Positions 1-5,286 of a DNA stretch of 6,250 bases are shown piece by piece; position 1 is the first letter of the stretch; each line of letters opens with the position of its first letter. This stretch comes from Burkholderiales bacterium RIFCSPHIGHO2_12_FULL_61_11 (GTDB taxonomy: Bacteria > Pseudomonadota > Gammaproteobacteria > Burkholderiales > Burkholderiaceae_C). Under the pieces are notes generated by a model. It had not been told where the DNA came from, ran no database searches, and worked only from the letters and a program-made list of their open reading frames with translations. A program made the position numbers and the translations under genes. The stretch lies in contig MERZ01000082.1 of the NCBI GenBank assembly GCA_001770785.1, positions 8,966 through 15,215 of the forward strand. The letters are read 5' to 3'.

Positions 1-272
1 GCGTCCTTGCTCCAGCCGCCGGTCTCGCGGATATTGACGAACCTGATGACCGAGGTCGCGCCTTCGGTCTGCTGTGCCAGTTCTGCAAACAGACGCTTTT
101 CCTGCGTGCAAGCCACCACGACGTCATCGCCCGATTGAATCGCCTTCTGGAACGTACCCGCTTCACGCCGGCACAGCGCCGAATGCAGTGTCAGATTTTC
201 ATGGAGTGCCGCGCCCAGCTTCTGGGGCTGGAGCGGCATGGTCTGGTTGCAGTCGCAAATGAGTGTGGGCAT
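1..272 (-). CDS. 4Fe-4S ferredoxin-like protein of the formate dehydrogenase accessory cluster (N-terminal part)
   Basis: Only the first 90 codons are in the window; the gene continues past the left edge. The protein starts MPTLICDCNQTMPLQPQKLG, and this cysteine-containing N-terminus (C-D-C-N-x-T-M-P-L) is one I associate with the 4Fe-4S binding proteins encoded after DUF3305 and DUF3306 genes in betaproteobacterial formate dehydrogenase loci. It continues with ALHENLTLHSALCRREAG and a segment VVVACTQEKRLFAEL that carries another cysteine. The typical CxxCxxCxxxC ferredoxin motifs would lie downstream and are not visible. The ATG at 270-272 keeps the conserved CDCN motif; an internal ATG at 237-239 would remove it. 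No clear Shine-Dalgarno precedes the start, which lies inside the DUF3306 gene, so translational coupling is likely. The role in electron transfer or enzyme maturation is inferred from family and context. Confidence 0.7.
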   Translation of the reverse strand, partial: MPTLICDCNQTMPLQPQKLGAALHENLTLHSALCRREAGTFQKAIQSGDDVVVACTQEKRLFAELAQQTEGATSVIRFVNIRETGGWSKD

Positions 273-912
273 GATCTTGTGGGCTGGCAGCGGCGTCAGG
301 CAATGGCGCGGGTTCGCTGGAAATTTCGGGGTTAACTGGGTCCGGCTGGGCCAGGTCGGGATTCTCAAGAGACTGTGCCACTATTTCACCGTTCGGGTTA
401 TTCGCATTTTCCCGGGGTGAAGCGCTCGGAATGTTCTGCCTTTCGTCTTTTTCTTCGGCATCAAACAAGTTGAGAAACTTCGCTCCCACCATCTGCCGGA
501 GCATGGACTCGGGAATCGGATCGGCTTTGGAGTAGTCGTCAATGTAGATGTCCAGGCCATCCATCACATTGAAGTGCGGGTCGGCAAACAATTTTTTCAT
601 CGCGGCATTGCGTACCTCGGGCCCGACATTGCGCGCCATGAAGGGGGCGAAGTCGGAATCCGGGGTCAGCCGCTTCACGTCGCCAAGAGACAATGTTTTT
701 TGTTCTGGCAGCTCTGCTGCAGTGGCGTCCGCAGAGGGCAGAACCGCGGCAGGCACGGGCTCGGCCGAGCCCGGCGACAAGTCCTTGACGGCGGCCTGAT
801 CCAGGGTTGCCGGTTTGGCAGCGGCAAGTGGCTCCTCCAGCGGTTTGCCCTGTAAAGCGTCGGTCTTGCGGCGCGCCCAGCGCCCCAAAAATCCCCTGGC
901 TTCATCAACCAT
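199..912 (-). CDS. DUF3306 domain-containing protein
   Basis: This is a protein of about 237 residues with no assigned biochemical function. The family is usually found beside DUF3305 and a 4Fe-4S protein in formate dehydrogenase gene clusters, where an accessory or maturation role is assumed. Visible features are the N-terminal FLGRWARRK motif (residues 8-16), typical of family members, then an Ala/Pro-rich linker (about 20-75). The conserved core is about 86-128 (SDFAPFMARNVGPEVRNAAMKKLFADPHFNVMDGLDIYIDDYS in outline), followed by a conserved PIPESML segment. The tail from about 151 is Pro/Ala/Asn-rich and looks disordered. I chose the ATG at 910-912, which overlaps the end of the DUF3305 gene by 8 nt; a TTG at 925-927 would add five residues but the family begins close to the FxxRW motif. 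The last 24 codons overlap the next gene in another frame. Confidence 0.8.
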   Translation of the reverse strand: MVDEARGFLGRWARRKTDALQGKPLEEPLAAAKPATLDQAAVKDLSPGSAEPVPAAVLPSADATAAELPEQKTLSLGDVKRLTPDSDFAPFMARNVGPEVRNAAMKKLFADPHFNVMDGLDIYIDDYSKADPIPESMLRQMVGAKFLNLFDAEEKDERQNIPSASPRENANNPNGEIVAQSLENPDLAQPDPVNPEISSEPAPLPDAAASPQDHAHTHLRLQPDHAAPAPEAGRGTP

Positions 913-1492
913 TGCCAGCCCCGCCAAATTTCTTCTCAGTGCTCACCCGCGCCGGGTTGCCAAAACGATCGAGCAAGGGCTTGAAGCTTTGCGGGCGCTG
1001 GCGCCGCTTGGCTTCCAGTACATGGTGCTGGTCCACAAAATGCTGCAGCCACTGAACCACGTCCGGCGTTGCGGGCACCTGCTCAACGGTTTCCTGGGCA
1101 TCGAGCCAGCGCCCGGCGTCGTGATAGCTCAGCGTAACGATCTGCGGCACCGCCACCGGCTCGTCGGCAAGCACGGCTTCTTCCTCCATGCGCCAGACCA
1201 CCCAGAAACAGGGCTGCGGCGTGGTGACATTGAGGTAGTAGCCTTCCGCATCGTCGGTAAACAGCTCCACCTTGAAGCCGGGATGCAGCCAGCGCTCTTC
1301 ATGCTCGTCCTTGAGCAGCAAGCGCGGCTGCTCGCCAAAGGCCAGCTCATTCGGCACGATGTCGGCCAGCATCCAGCGCCAAGCCTGCCAGGCGTTGTCG
1401 ATGTGCTCGCGCTGCATGACCACCGCCACCTCTACGAAGGGGCGACGAATGGCCCCATCTGGTTCGGCAGACCGCATTAGAAAATCAGACAT
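905..1492 (-). CDS. DUF3305 domain-containing protein
   Basis: This is a 195-residue cytoplasmic protein with no signal peptide or membrane segment. It has the family hallmark FVEVAVVMQREHIDNAWQAWRW near the N-terminus (about residues 19-40), then a LLLKDEHEERWLHPGFKVELFTDDAEGYYLN stretch and the PCFWVVWRMEEE motif around the middle. Family knowledge: DUF3305 proteins sit in formate dehydrogenase clusters upstream of DUF3306; their biochemical function is unknown. It is the first gene of this operon in the window and ends inside the start of the DUF3306 gene. The ATG at 1490-1492 has no convincing Shine-Dalgarno; a second in-frame ATG at 1475-1477 is possible but is not better supported. The DUF3305/3306/ferredoxin order suggests that formate dehydrogenase genes lie beyond the left edge. 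Confidence 0.82.
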   Translation of the reverse strand: MSDFLMRSAEPDGAIRRPFVEVAVVMQREHIDNAWQAWRWMLADIVPNELAFGEQPRLLLKDEHEERWLHPGFKVELFTDDAEGYYLNVTTPQPCFWVVWRMEEEAVLADEPVAVPQIVTLSYHDAGRWLDAQETVEQVPATPDVVQWLQHFVDQHHVLEAKRRQRPQSFKPLLDRFGNPARVSTEKKFGGAGNG

Positions 1493-1728
1493 AGCCGCAG
1501 TGTACGGTGGTCATCAATCCCACTGAGGGAAGGGCTTTTTGGGCATTGTTTCTTGACAGTCCCATGCGCGGGACCCGCTTGACTTCATAAGGTATCTCAA
1601 TCAGATGAAGGAGCTGGCCACGCTTTGCGCGGTGCGTCAGTTGTGTTATACCGTACCGACAAGCTTCGGCGTTCGCACCCAAGCTGGTTCCCATGAAGTT
1701 TCATCACCTTGATACCCAATATTGAAAC

Positions 1729-1734
1729 AGGAGG
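1729..1734 (+). promoter_or_regulatory. Shine-Dalgarno AGGAGG fixing the start at 1742
   Basis: A full AGGAGG lies 7 nt before the ATG at 1742-1744. It decides against the upstream in-frame TTG at 1709, which would add 11 residues in front of a clean signal peptide. Confidence 0.85.
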
Positions 1735-1741
1735 ACAGAAA

Positions 1742-2518
1742 ATGCGTTACTTGCTTATTGTGCTGTCGATGCTGCTGGGATCGGTCACCTCAGCCCACGC
1801 CCAGGTCAGCGTCGGCATCGGCGTCTCAGTTCCCGGAGTCAACATCGGTATCAACCTACCCGCGTACCCGCGGCTCGTCCGGGTGCCGGGCTATCCCGTC
1901 TACTATGACCCGCGATTGAATGCAAATTACTTCTTTTACGATGGCCTGTACTGGGTCTATCAGGAAGACAACTGGTATGCGAGCAGCTGGTACAACGGGC
2001 CGTGGCAGTTGACGGCACCTGAGTATGTGCCGGTGTTTATTCTGCGCGTTCCGGTGCGCTACTACCGCCAGCCGCCGGTGTATTTTCGCGGCTGGCGGGC
2101 CGACGCGCCGCCGCGCTGGGGCGATCACTGGGGCCGCGACTGGGAGCAGCGCCGAAGCGGTTGGGACCGCTGGGACCGCCGCGCCGCGCCGCGTCCCGCA
2201 CCGCTGCCGCTTTACCAGCGGCGGTATTCGGGGGAGCGCTATCCTCGCGCGCCAGAACAGCAAAATTCAATTCGATCCGGGAATTACCGCTATCAGCCGC
2301 GTGAGCCCGTGACGCAGCAGCATTTTGAACAGCGGGGAAGGCCGCGCGCCGAGCCGCAACAGCAGGCACCGATCCAGTTGAATCAGCAACGGCAACAGCG
2401 GTCTCAAATGCAGCGCCCCCAAATTGAACGCCAAGACAGGATTCGGGAGAACAAGGGAGAGCCGCAAAACAGGGGCCGCAAGAACAGGAACGAAGAGCGC
2501 GATCAGGGTCGCCCGTAA
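1742..2518 (+). CDS. Secreted Trp/Tyr-rich protein of unknown function with basic Gln/Arg-rich tail
   Basis: This is a protein of 258 residues. An N-terminal signal peptide is clear: positively charged MR, a hydrophobic core LLIVLSMLLGSV, and a likely signal peptidase I site after AHA (residue 20), so the product should be exported. The mature N-terminus is a glycine/valine beta-type stretch (VSVGIGVSVPGVNIGINLP). A highly aromatic block follows (about residues 50-125), with YYDPRLNANYFFYDGLYW, NWYASSWYNGPW and RYYRQPPVYFRGW. A W-rich hinge (RWGDHWGRDWEQRRSGWDRWDRR, about 115-137) leads into a low-complexity tail rich in Gln, Arg, Pro and Asn (about 138-258). I recognise it as a conserved hypothetical protein of Burkholderiales, but no function is established to my knowledge. 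The aromatic block suggests binding to a surface, polymer or peptidoglycan, and the basic tail binding to acidic polymers; both are inference. The gene stands alone on the plus strand. Confidence 0.82.
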   Translation: MRYLLIVLSMLLGSVTSAHAQVSVGIGVSVPGVNIGINLPAYPRLVRVPGYPVYYDPRLNANYFFYDGLYWVYQEDNWYASSWYNGPWQLTAPEYVPVFILRVPVRYYRQPPVYFRGWRADAPPRWGDHWGRDWEQRRSGWDRWDRRAAPRPAPLPLYQRRYSGERYPRAPEQQNSIRSGNYRYQPREPVTQQHFEQRGRPRAEPQQQAPIQLNQQRQQRSQMQRPQIERQDRIRENKGEPQNRGRKNRNEERDQGRP

Positions 2519-2554
2519 TTCAATGGAACGGCCGATCTGACCGGCAAGGACATT

Positions 2555-2604
2555 TGCAAGCCGTCGCGGTGCGGCTTCGCAGCACGGCAGGAGGTACTCC
2601 GTGC
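2555..2604. terminator. Paired hairpins between convergent genes, possible bidirectional terminator
   Basis: Two adjacent inverted repeats fill most of the gap between the stop codons at 2518 and 2618. The first pairs 2555-2563 with 2572-2581 (AAGCCG/CGGCTT core plus TGC/GCA across one bulged base). The second pairs GCACGG (2582-2587) with CCGTGC (2599-2604), with two further inner pairs. Neither has a following U-run on either strand, so intrinsic termination is uncertain. They could instead protect mRNA 3' ends. Confidence 0.4.
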
Positions 2605-2617
2605 CTGACGCCGCCCC

Positions 2618-3709
2618 TCAGGTGTTCTTGCTGATGGTGATGGTCGGGAATTTGGCGGAAAAATCTTTCGCTTTCGCCGCCACCGTGATCGCCATCTTGC
2701 GCGCAATCGCCTTGTAGATGGCCGCCACAGCGCCGTCGGGGTCTGCCACCACCGTGGGCTTGCCGCTGTCAGCCTGCAGGCGGATCTGCATGTCCAGCGG
2801 CAGCGAACCCAGGTAATCCATGCCGTACTCGGCGGCCATCTTCTTGCCACCGTCAGCGCCAAAAATGTGCTCGGTGTGGCCGCACTTGGAGCACACATGC
2901 ACCGCCATGTTTTCAACAATGCCCAGAATCGGCACGCCGACCTTTTCAAACATCTTGATGCCCTTTTTGGCATCCAGCAAGGCAATGTCTTGCGGCGTGG
3001 TGACGATCACCGCGCCCGTCATGGGAACCCGCTGGGACAGCGTGAGCTGGATGTCGCCGGTGCCGGGCGGCATGTCAACAATCAGGTAGTCGAGGTCTTT
3101 CCAGTTGGTCTGGCGCAGCAGCTGCTCCAGCGCCTGCGTGGCCATCGGGCCGCGCCAGATCATGGCTTCGTCCTGCGCCACCAGAAAACCTATCGACATG
3201 ACCTGCAGGCCGTAGTTTTCCATCGGCTCCATGTTCTTGCCGTCGGTACTTTCGGGTCGGCCTTCAATACCCATCATCATGGGCAGGCTGGGGCCGTAAA
3301 TGTCGGCGTCTAGCAGGCCAACGCTGGCGCCTTCAGCCGCCAGCGCCAAGGCCAGGTTGACGGCGGTGGTGCTTTTACCCACGCCGCCCTTGCCGGAGGC
3401 CACGGCAATGATGTTTTTCACCTGCGGCAGCAACTGAACGCCGCGCTGCACGCTGTGGCTGGCAATCCTGACCGTGACATTGACCGACACATTGTCAACA
3501 CCGGCAATGCTTTTGGCGGCGGCAATCAAGCTTTTTCGCAGCGCCGGAATCTGGCTCTTGGCGGGGTAACCCAACTCCACATCGAAGGAGACATCTCCGT
3601 CATGGATTTGCAGGTTTTTCAACGCCTTGGTGCTGACAAAATCTTTGCCAGTATTGGGGTCGAGCACGCTTTGCATTGCGTTCAGAATTACCTGTTGTTC
3701 TACAGCCAT
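2618..3709 (-). CDS. apbC: Iron-sulfur cluster carrier protein ApbC (Mrp/NBP35 family P-loop ATPase)
   Basis: A 363-residue cytoplasmic ATPase that binds a [4Fe-4S] cluster and passes it to apoproteins. The N-terminal MIP18/DUF59-like domain spans about residues 1-85. The deviant Walker A P-loop GKGGVGKST is at 106-114, with the signature Lys at 107 and the Walker Lys at 112. LDADIYGPS follows at 133-141 and the switch DMPPGTGD at 212-219. The cluster-bridging CxxC motif is CSKC at 273-276, and the C-terminal region DMQIRLQADSGKPTV is typical. Length and motifs are complete, so the protein should be functional. The ATG at 3707-3709 is preceded by GGAG at 3719-3722 with a 9-nt spacer. It is convergent with the secreted-protein gene and preceded by a long non-coding stretch, so it is probably monocistronic. 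Confidence 0.96.
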   Translation of the reverse strand: MAVEQQVILNAMQSVLDPNTGKDFVSTKALKNLQIHDGDVSFDVELGYPAKSQIPALRKSLIAAAKSIAGVDNVSVNVTVRIASHSVQRGVQLLPQVKNIIAVASGKGGVGKSTTAVNLALALAAEGASVGLLDADIYGPSLPMMMGIEGRPESTDGKNMEPMENYGLQVMSIGFLVAQDEAMIWRGPMATQALEQLLRQTNWKDLDYLIVDMPPGTGDIQLTLSQRVPMTGAVIVTTPQDIALLDAKKGIKMFEKVGVPILGIVENMAVHVCSKCGHTEHIFGADGGKKMAAEYGMDYLGSLPLDMQIRLQADSGKPTVVADPDGAVAAIYKAIARKMAITVAAKAKDFSAKFPTITISKNT

Positions 3710-3753
3710 CTGGGGAATCTCCGAATTGAATCTGTGGTGGGAATGTCGGCAGT

Positions 3754-3777
3754 GCTGAGTCAGCGCCGCCAGGCGGC
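3754..3777. repeat. Two abutting inverted repeats upstream of apbC
   Basis: GCTGA-G-TCAGC (3754-3764) is followed without a gap by GCCGCC-A-GGCGGC (3765-3777). Both are perfect dyads around a single central base. They lie 45-68 nt upstream of the apbC start, so an operator or a 5' leader structure is possible, but no known regulator motif is recognised. Confidence 0.45.
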
Positions 3778-3924
3778 CAGTAGCTCAGGGGTTTGCGAAC
3801 GCCTGCAGTAAAGGGGCCTGAGCGGGCCATCCTTTACCATTTGCTGTCGCAATCTTAAGCTATCGCACAGCAAGCCCGGCGCAAAAAGCCCTTACCGGAT
3901 TGTGCCGCGCCAGTCATTCCGAGC

Positions 3925-3938
3925 CAGGAGCGCTCCTG
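3925..3938. repeat. 14-bp perfect palindrome next to a GTCATTCCGAG motif
   Basis: The palindrome CAGGAGCGCTCCTG is preceded at 3913-3923 by GTCATTCCGAG. That motif resembles the GTCATTGCGAG end of the dispersed palindromic elements further right. It is probably a degraded copy of a related repeat, although only one end is recognisable. Confidence 0.4.
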
Positions 3939-4130
3939 AATTTCAGACGAAGTCCAAGGCAAGGCTGACAAACATGCATGGGCACCAGAAAGAGCCCGCC
4001 AACGGCTGCCCCAAAAAAACCCCAAAACCGCATGAAACCAAGCGACGCCCGGATGATGAAAAGAGTCTCGTCGTCGCGAGCTTCCTGTTTCGGGCGACCG
4101 AAACTGCACACGGACCTTGAACCTCCGGTC

Positions 4131-4207
4131 GTCATCGCGAGCGAAGCGCGGCGATCCATCGTCGAAAAAAACGGGTTCATGGATTGCCACACTACGTTCG
4201 CAATGAC
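4131..4207. repeat. Dispersed palindromic element, degenerate copy
   Basis: Two 29-nt arms (4131-4159 and 4179-4207) are inverted copies of the motif GTCATTGCGAGC...GGCAATCCAT, separated by a 19-nt A-rich spacer. The arms match at 23 of 29 positions, and five of the six differences are transitions. From memory, the GTCATTGCGAGC...GGCAATCC consensus recurs in short palindromic repeats of many bacteria, Rickettsia among them. I cannot name the exact family. A half-copy lies at 4068-4081, matching 4129-4142 at 13 of 14 positions. Confidence 0.75.
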
Positions 4208-4221
4208 AGACGGTTCATGGA

Positions 4222-4268
4222 GAGCGCAGCGTGGCAATCCAGGGTTTGTGGATTGCCACGCTGCGCTC
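4222..4268. repeat. Dispersed palindromic element, perfect 20-bp-arm hairpin
   Basis: The left arm at 4222-4241 and the right arm at 4249-4268 are perfect reverse complements over 20 bp around a 7-nt loop (GGGTTTG). The arm sequence is the same GAGCGCAGCGTGGCAATCCA-type motif as the copy at 4131-4207. The right arm is continued by GCAATGAC, which is only loosely mirrored on the left, so the symmetry breaks outside the 20 bp. The perfect pairing suggests a recent or maintained copy. It lies 82 nt beyond the stop of the surface-antigen remnant and could act as a 3'-end structure. Confidence 0.85.
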
Positions 4269-4350
4269 GCAATGACGAAAATATTCAGATTGATATAACC
4301 CGATCTGAAACTTCCCATCTTTAAGCTCTTTCACGTTAGCAGGCAGGGAA

Positions 4351-4517
4351 TCAATTCGCAACATTCCAGCGGCCGTCGGGTTGCCGGCTGGCAGTTCCCA
4401 CCACTGTTCCCTCGAGCCGCCAATCGTTGCATTGATGGTGTAGTCGCGACAGGGCGCTCCTGCCGCTTCCGCGTCAGCACGACGACGTAAGCGTTGCCGG
4501 TATCCGGGATTGATCCA
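4351..4517 (-). pseudogene. Frameshifted C-terminal remnant of an RT0821/Lpp0805-type (17 kDa antigen-like) surface protein
   Basis: Reading the minus strand with three frame changes recovers one recognisable C-terminus. WINP (4517-4506) is followed, after an extra base at 4505, by DTGNAYVVVLTR (4504-4469). The next frame gives EAAGAPCRDYTINATIGGSREQW down to 4401. After a 2-nt step at 4399-4400, GTASRQPDGRWNVAN and a TGA at 4351-4353 complete it. The pattern PDTGN...PCRDYT...ATIGG...GTACRQPDGxW is what I know from the C-terminal domain of these outer-membrane/surface proteins; the usual Cys of GTAC is Ser here. The glycine-zipper and signal-peptide portions are missing, since the HPF-CSD gene begins 20 nt away. 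Independent frameshifts plus loss of the N-terminus argue for real decay rather than one sequencing error. Confidence 0.65.
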
Positions 4518-4536
4518 GGGCGAACTCACGCCCGCA

Positions 4537-5082
4537 TCAACCAAAGCGGTGCTTGCCCAGGCTTACCCGCTTCGCCTGCGGCCCTTGCGATCCGGCCTGC
4601 GTGATGAACCGGACCAGGCTACCAATGGGCAACTGCTCAAAGCGAGTGTTGACCAGGTTGTCGCGATGGAAGTAATACTCCTCCCCGTCGGATGTGCGAA
4701 TGAAGCCGAAGCCACCATCGTCGTCCAGGCGCACCACCTCGCCATGCAACTCTGGCGGGTGCTCCTTCTCCATCCCTCGCTGGCGCCGTGCTGCGTCTTG
4801 GAGCTGGCGCGTCATGTCATCAAAGGCGTCGCGCAGAGCGATGTAAACGTCTTCGCTTTCAACGCGATTCACGACAAGCTCCTGACCCGGCAAGGTCACA
4901 TCAATTCGCACGCCAAACGGTTGTCCCTGGTGTTGGTGCTTTTGCAGCAACTCGACCGCGACACGGCAAGACATGATGCCCCCGAAAAACTGCTCCAGGT
5001 GCTGCACCTTGCGACGCACAACGGCCTCTACCGCTGCAGAAGCATCCATGCCATGAAAAGTTAGTTGAAGAGGTAATTTCAT
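4537..5082 (-). CDS. HPF/RaiA-type ribosome hibernation domain fused to a cold-shock domain
   Basis: A 181-residue protein with two domains. Residues 1 to about 103 form an HPF/RaiA (sigma-54 modulation) domain: MKLPLQLTFHGMDASAAVEAVVRRKVQHLE, then FGVRIDVTLPGQELVVNR and a DVYIALRDAFDDMTRQL helix. Family members bind the decoding region of the 30S subunit and silence ribosomes in stationary phase or stress. Residues about 112-174 form a cold-shock/S1-like nucleic-acid-binding domain (HGEVVRLDDDGGFGFIRT...EYYFHRDNL...GSLVRFI), with an RNP1-like GFGFI (124-128) and RNP2-like YYFHRDNL (136-143). Instead of the long-HPF C-terminal dimerisation domain it carries this RNA-binding module. The start is the ATG at 5080-5082, backed by AGGAG with 7-nt spacing; upstream in-frame codons lack family similarity. 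An FNR-like promoter lies upstream. Confidence 0.88.
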   Translation of the reverse strand: MKLPLQLTFHGMDASAAVEAVVRRKVQHLEQFFGGIMSCRVAVELLQKHQHQGQPFGVRIDVTLPGQELVVNRVESEDVYIALRDAFDDMTRQLQDAARRQRGMEKEHPPELHGEVVRLDDDGGFGFIRTSDGEEYYFHRDNLVNTRFEQLPIGSLVRFITQAGSQGPQAKRVSLGKHRFG

Positions 5083-5089
5083 TGATGAA

Positions 5090-5094
5090 CTCCT
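5090..5094 (-). promoter_or_regulatory. Shine-Dalgarno of the HPF-CSD gene
   Basis: AGGAG on the minus strand lies 7 nt before the ATG at 5082-5080. It decides for this start over an upstream in-frame start that would add 26 residues foreign to the family. Confidence 0.8.
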
Positions 5095-5118
5095 GATAGC
5101 TGCATCTTGTTTTTTAGA

Positions 5119-5160
5119 AGTATCACTGCGCAAGAACGCAGCCGGCATGAGATAGGTCAA
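5119..5160 (-). promoter_or_regulatory. Putative FNR/Anr-type class II promoter of the HPF-CSD gene
   Basis: On the minus strand, TTGA-CCTATC-TCAT (5160-5147) matches the FNR/Anr/Dnr core TTGA-N6-TCAA at 7 of 8 half-site bases. After 22 nt follows GATACT (5124-5119), matching TATAAT at four positions including A2 and the last T. The dyad centre is exactly 32 nt from the -10 centre, as for an activator at -41.5. Transcription would begin near 5112, about 30 nt before the start codon. This is a motif and spacing inference; no binding is shown. Confidence 0.5.
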
Positions 5161-5286
5161 GCTGCTGCAGATTTTTCAACGACTCTGCACCAAGGCACCC
5201 ATCACATCCGTTTCGCAGACAGGCCAGGGTTGTCAAGCGGCCCTCCAGCCAAGACATTCCCAATTCGATATCGACGCCGGGACTTG

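Larger units (their letters stand above)
3710..4350. other. Non-coding intergenic region with dispersed palindromic repeats
   Basis: No reading frame here on either strand looks like a protein; open frames are short, overlapping and without family resemblance. The part nearest apbC (3710-3840) should hold its promoter, but I could not pick a convincing -35/-10 pair. From about 3910 onward the sequence is a mosaic of short palindromic elements, described separately, plus an A/C-rich tract at 4009-4029. The part between 4269 and 4350 shows nothing I can identify. Confidence 0.7.

Noticed and set aside
1554..1660. TTGACA at 1554-1559 and TTATAC near 1646 as a promoter for the secreted-protein gene
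   Set aside because: The spacing between them is far too long, and neither has a matching partner hexamer at 16-18 nt.
1493..1741. Possible FNR-type dyad controlling the formate dehydrogenase accessory operon
   Set aside because: No TTGA-N6-TCAA-like dyad was found on either strand in this gap.
2820..3811. Several plus-strand open frames (for example 2820-3089, 2867-3313, 3455-3811)
   Set aside because: They lie antisense to or across the complete apbC gene, show no family resemblance and reflect GC-rich codon structure.
4009..4029. A CCCC-A7-CCCC-A4-CC tract that is G-rich on the minus strand and could suggest a G-quadruplex or terminator
   Set aside because: Only two runs of four G are close together, there is no GC hairpin directly before the T-run, and no gene ends nearby.
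4068..4268. Repeat cluster as a CRISPR array
   Set aside because: The repeats are inverted and degenerate, with irregular spacing and no regular unique spacers or cas genes nearby.
3855..4318. Overlapping open frames of about 70-135 codons on both strands
   Set aside because: Their sequence is produced by palindromic repeats and lacks a Shine-Dalgarno or any recognisable domain; I treat the region as non-coding.
4215..4544. A 109-codon minus-strand open frame as a novel intact gene
   Set aside because: Its first half contains surface-antigen motifs in shifting frames and its last part is translated palindromic repeat, so it is better read as a pseudogene running into a repeat.
5126..5141. 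Small inverted repeat CTGCG/CGCAG as an operator or terminator
   Set aside because: It is only a 5-bp stem lying in the spacer of the putative promoter, with no supporting context.
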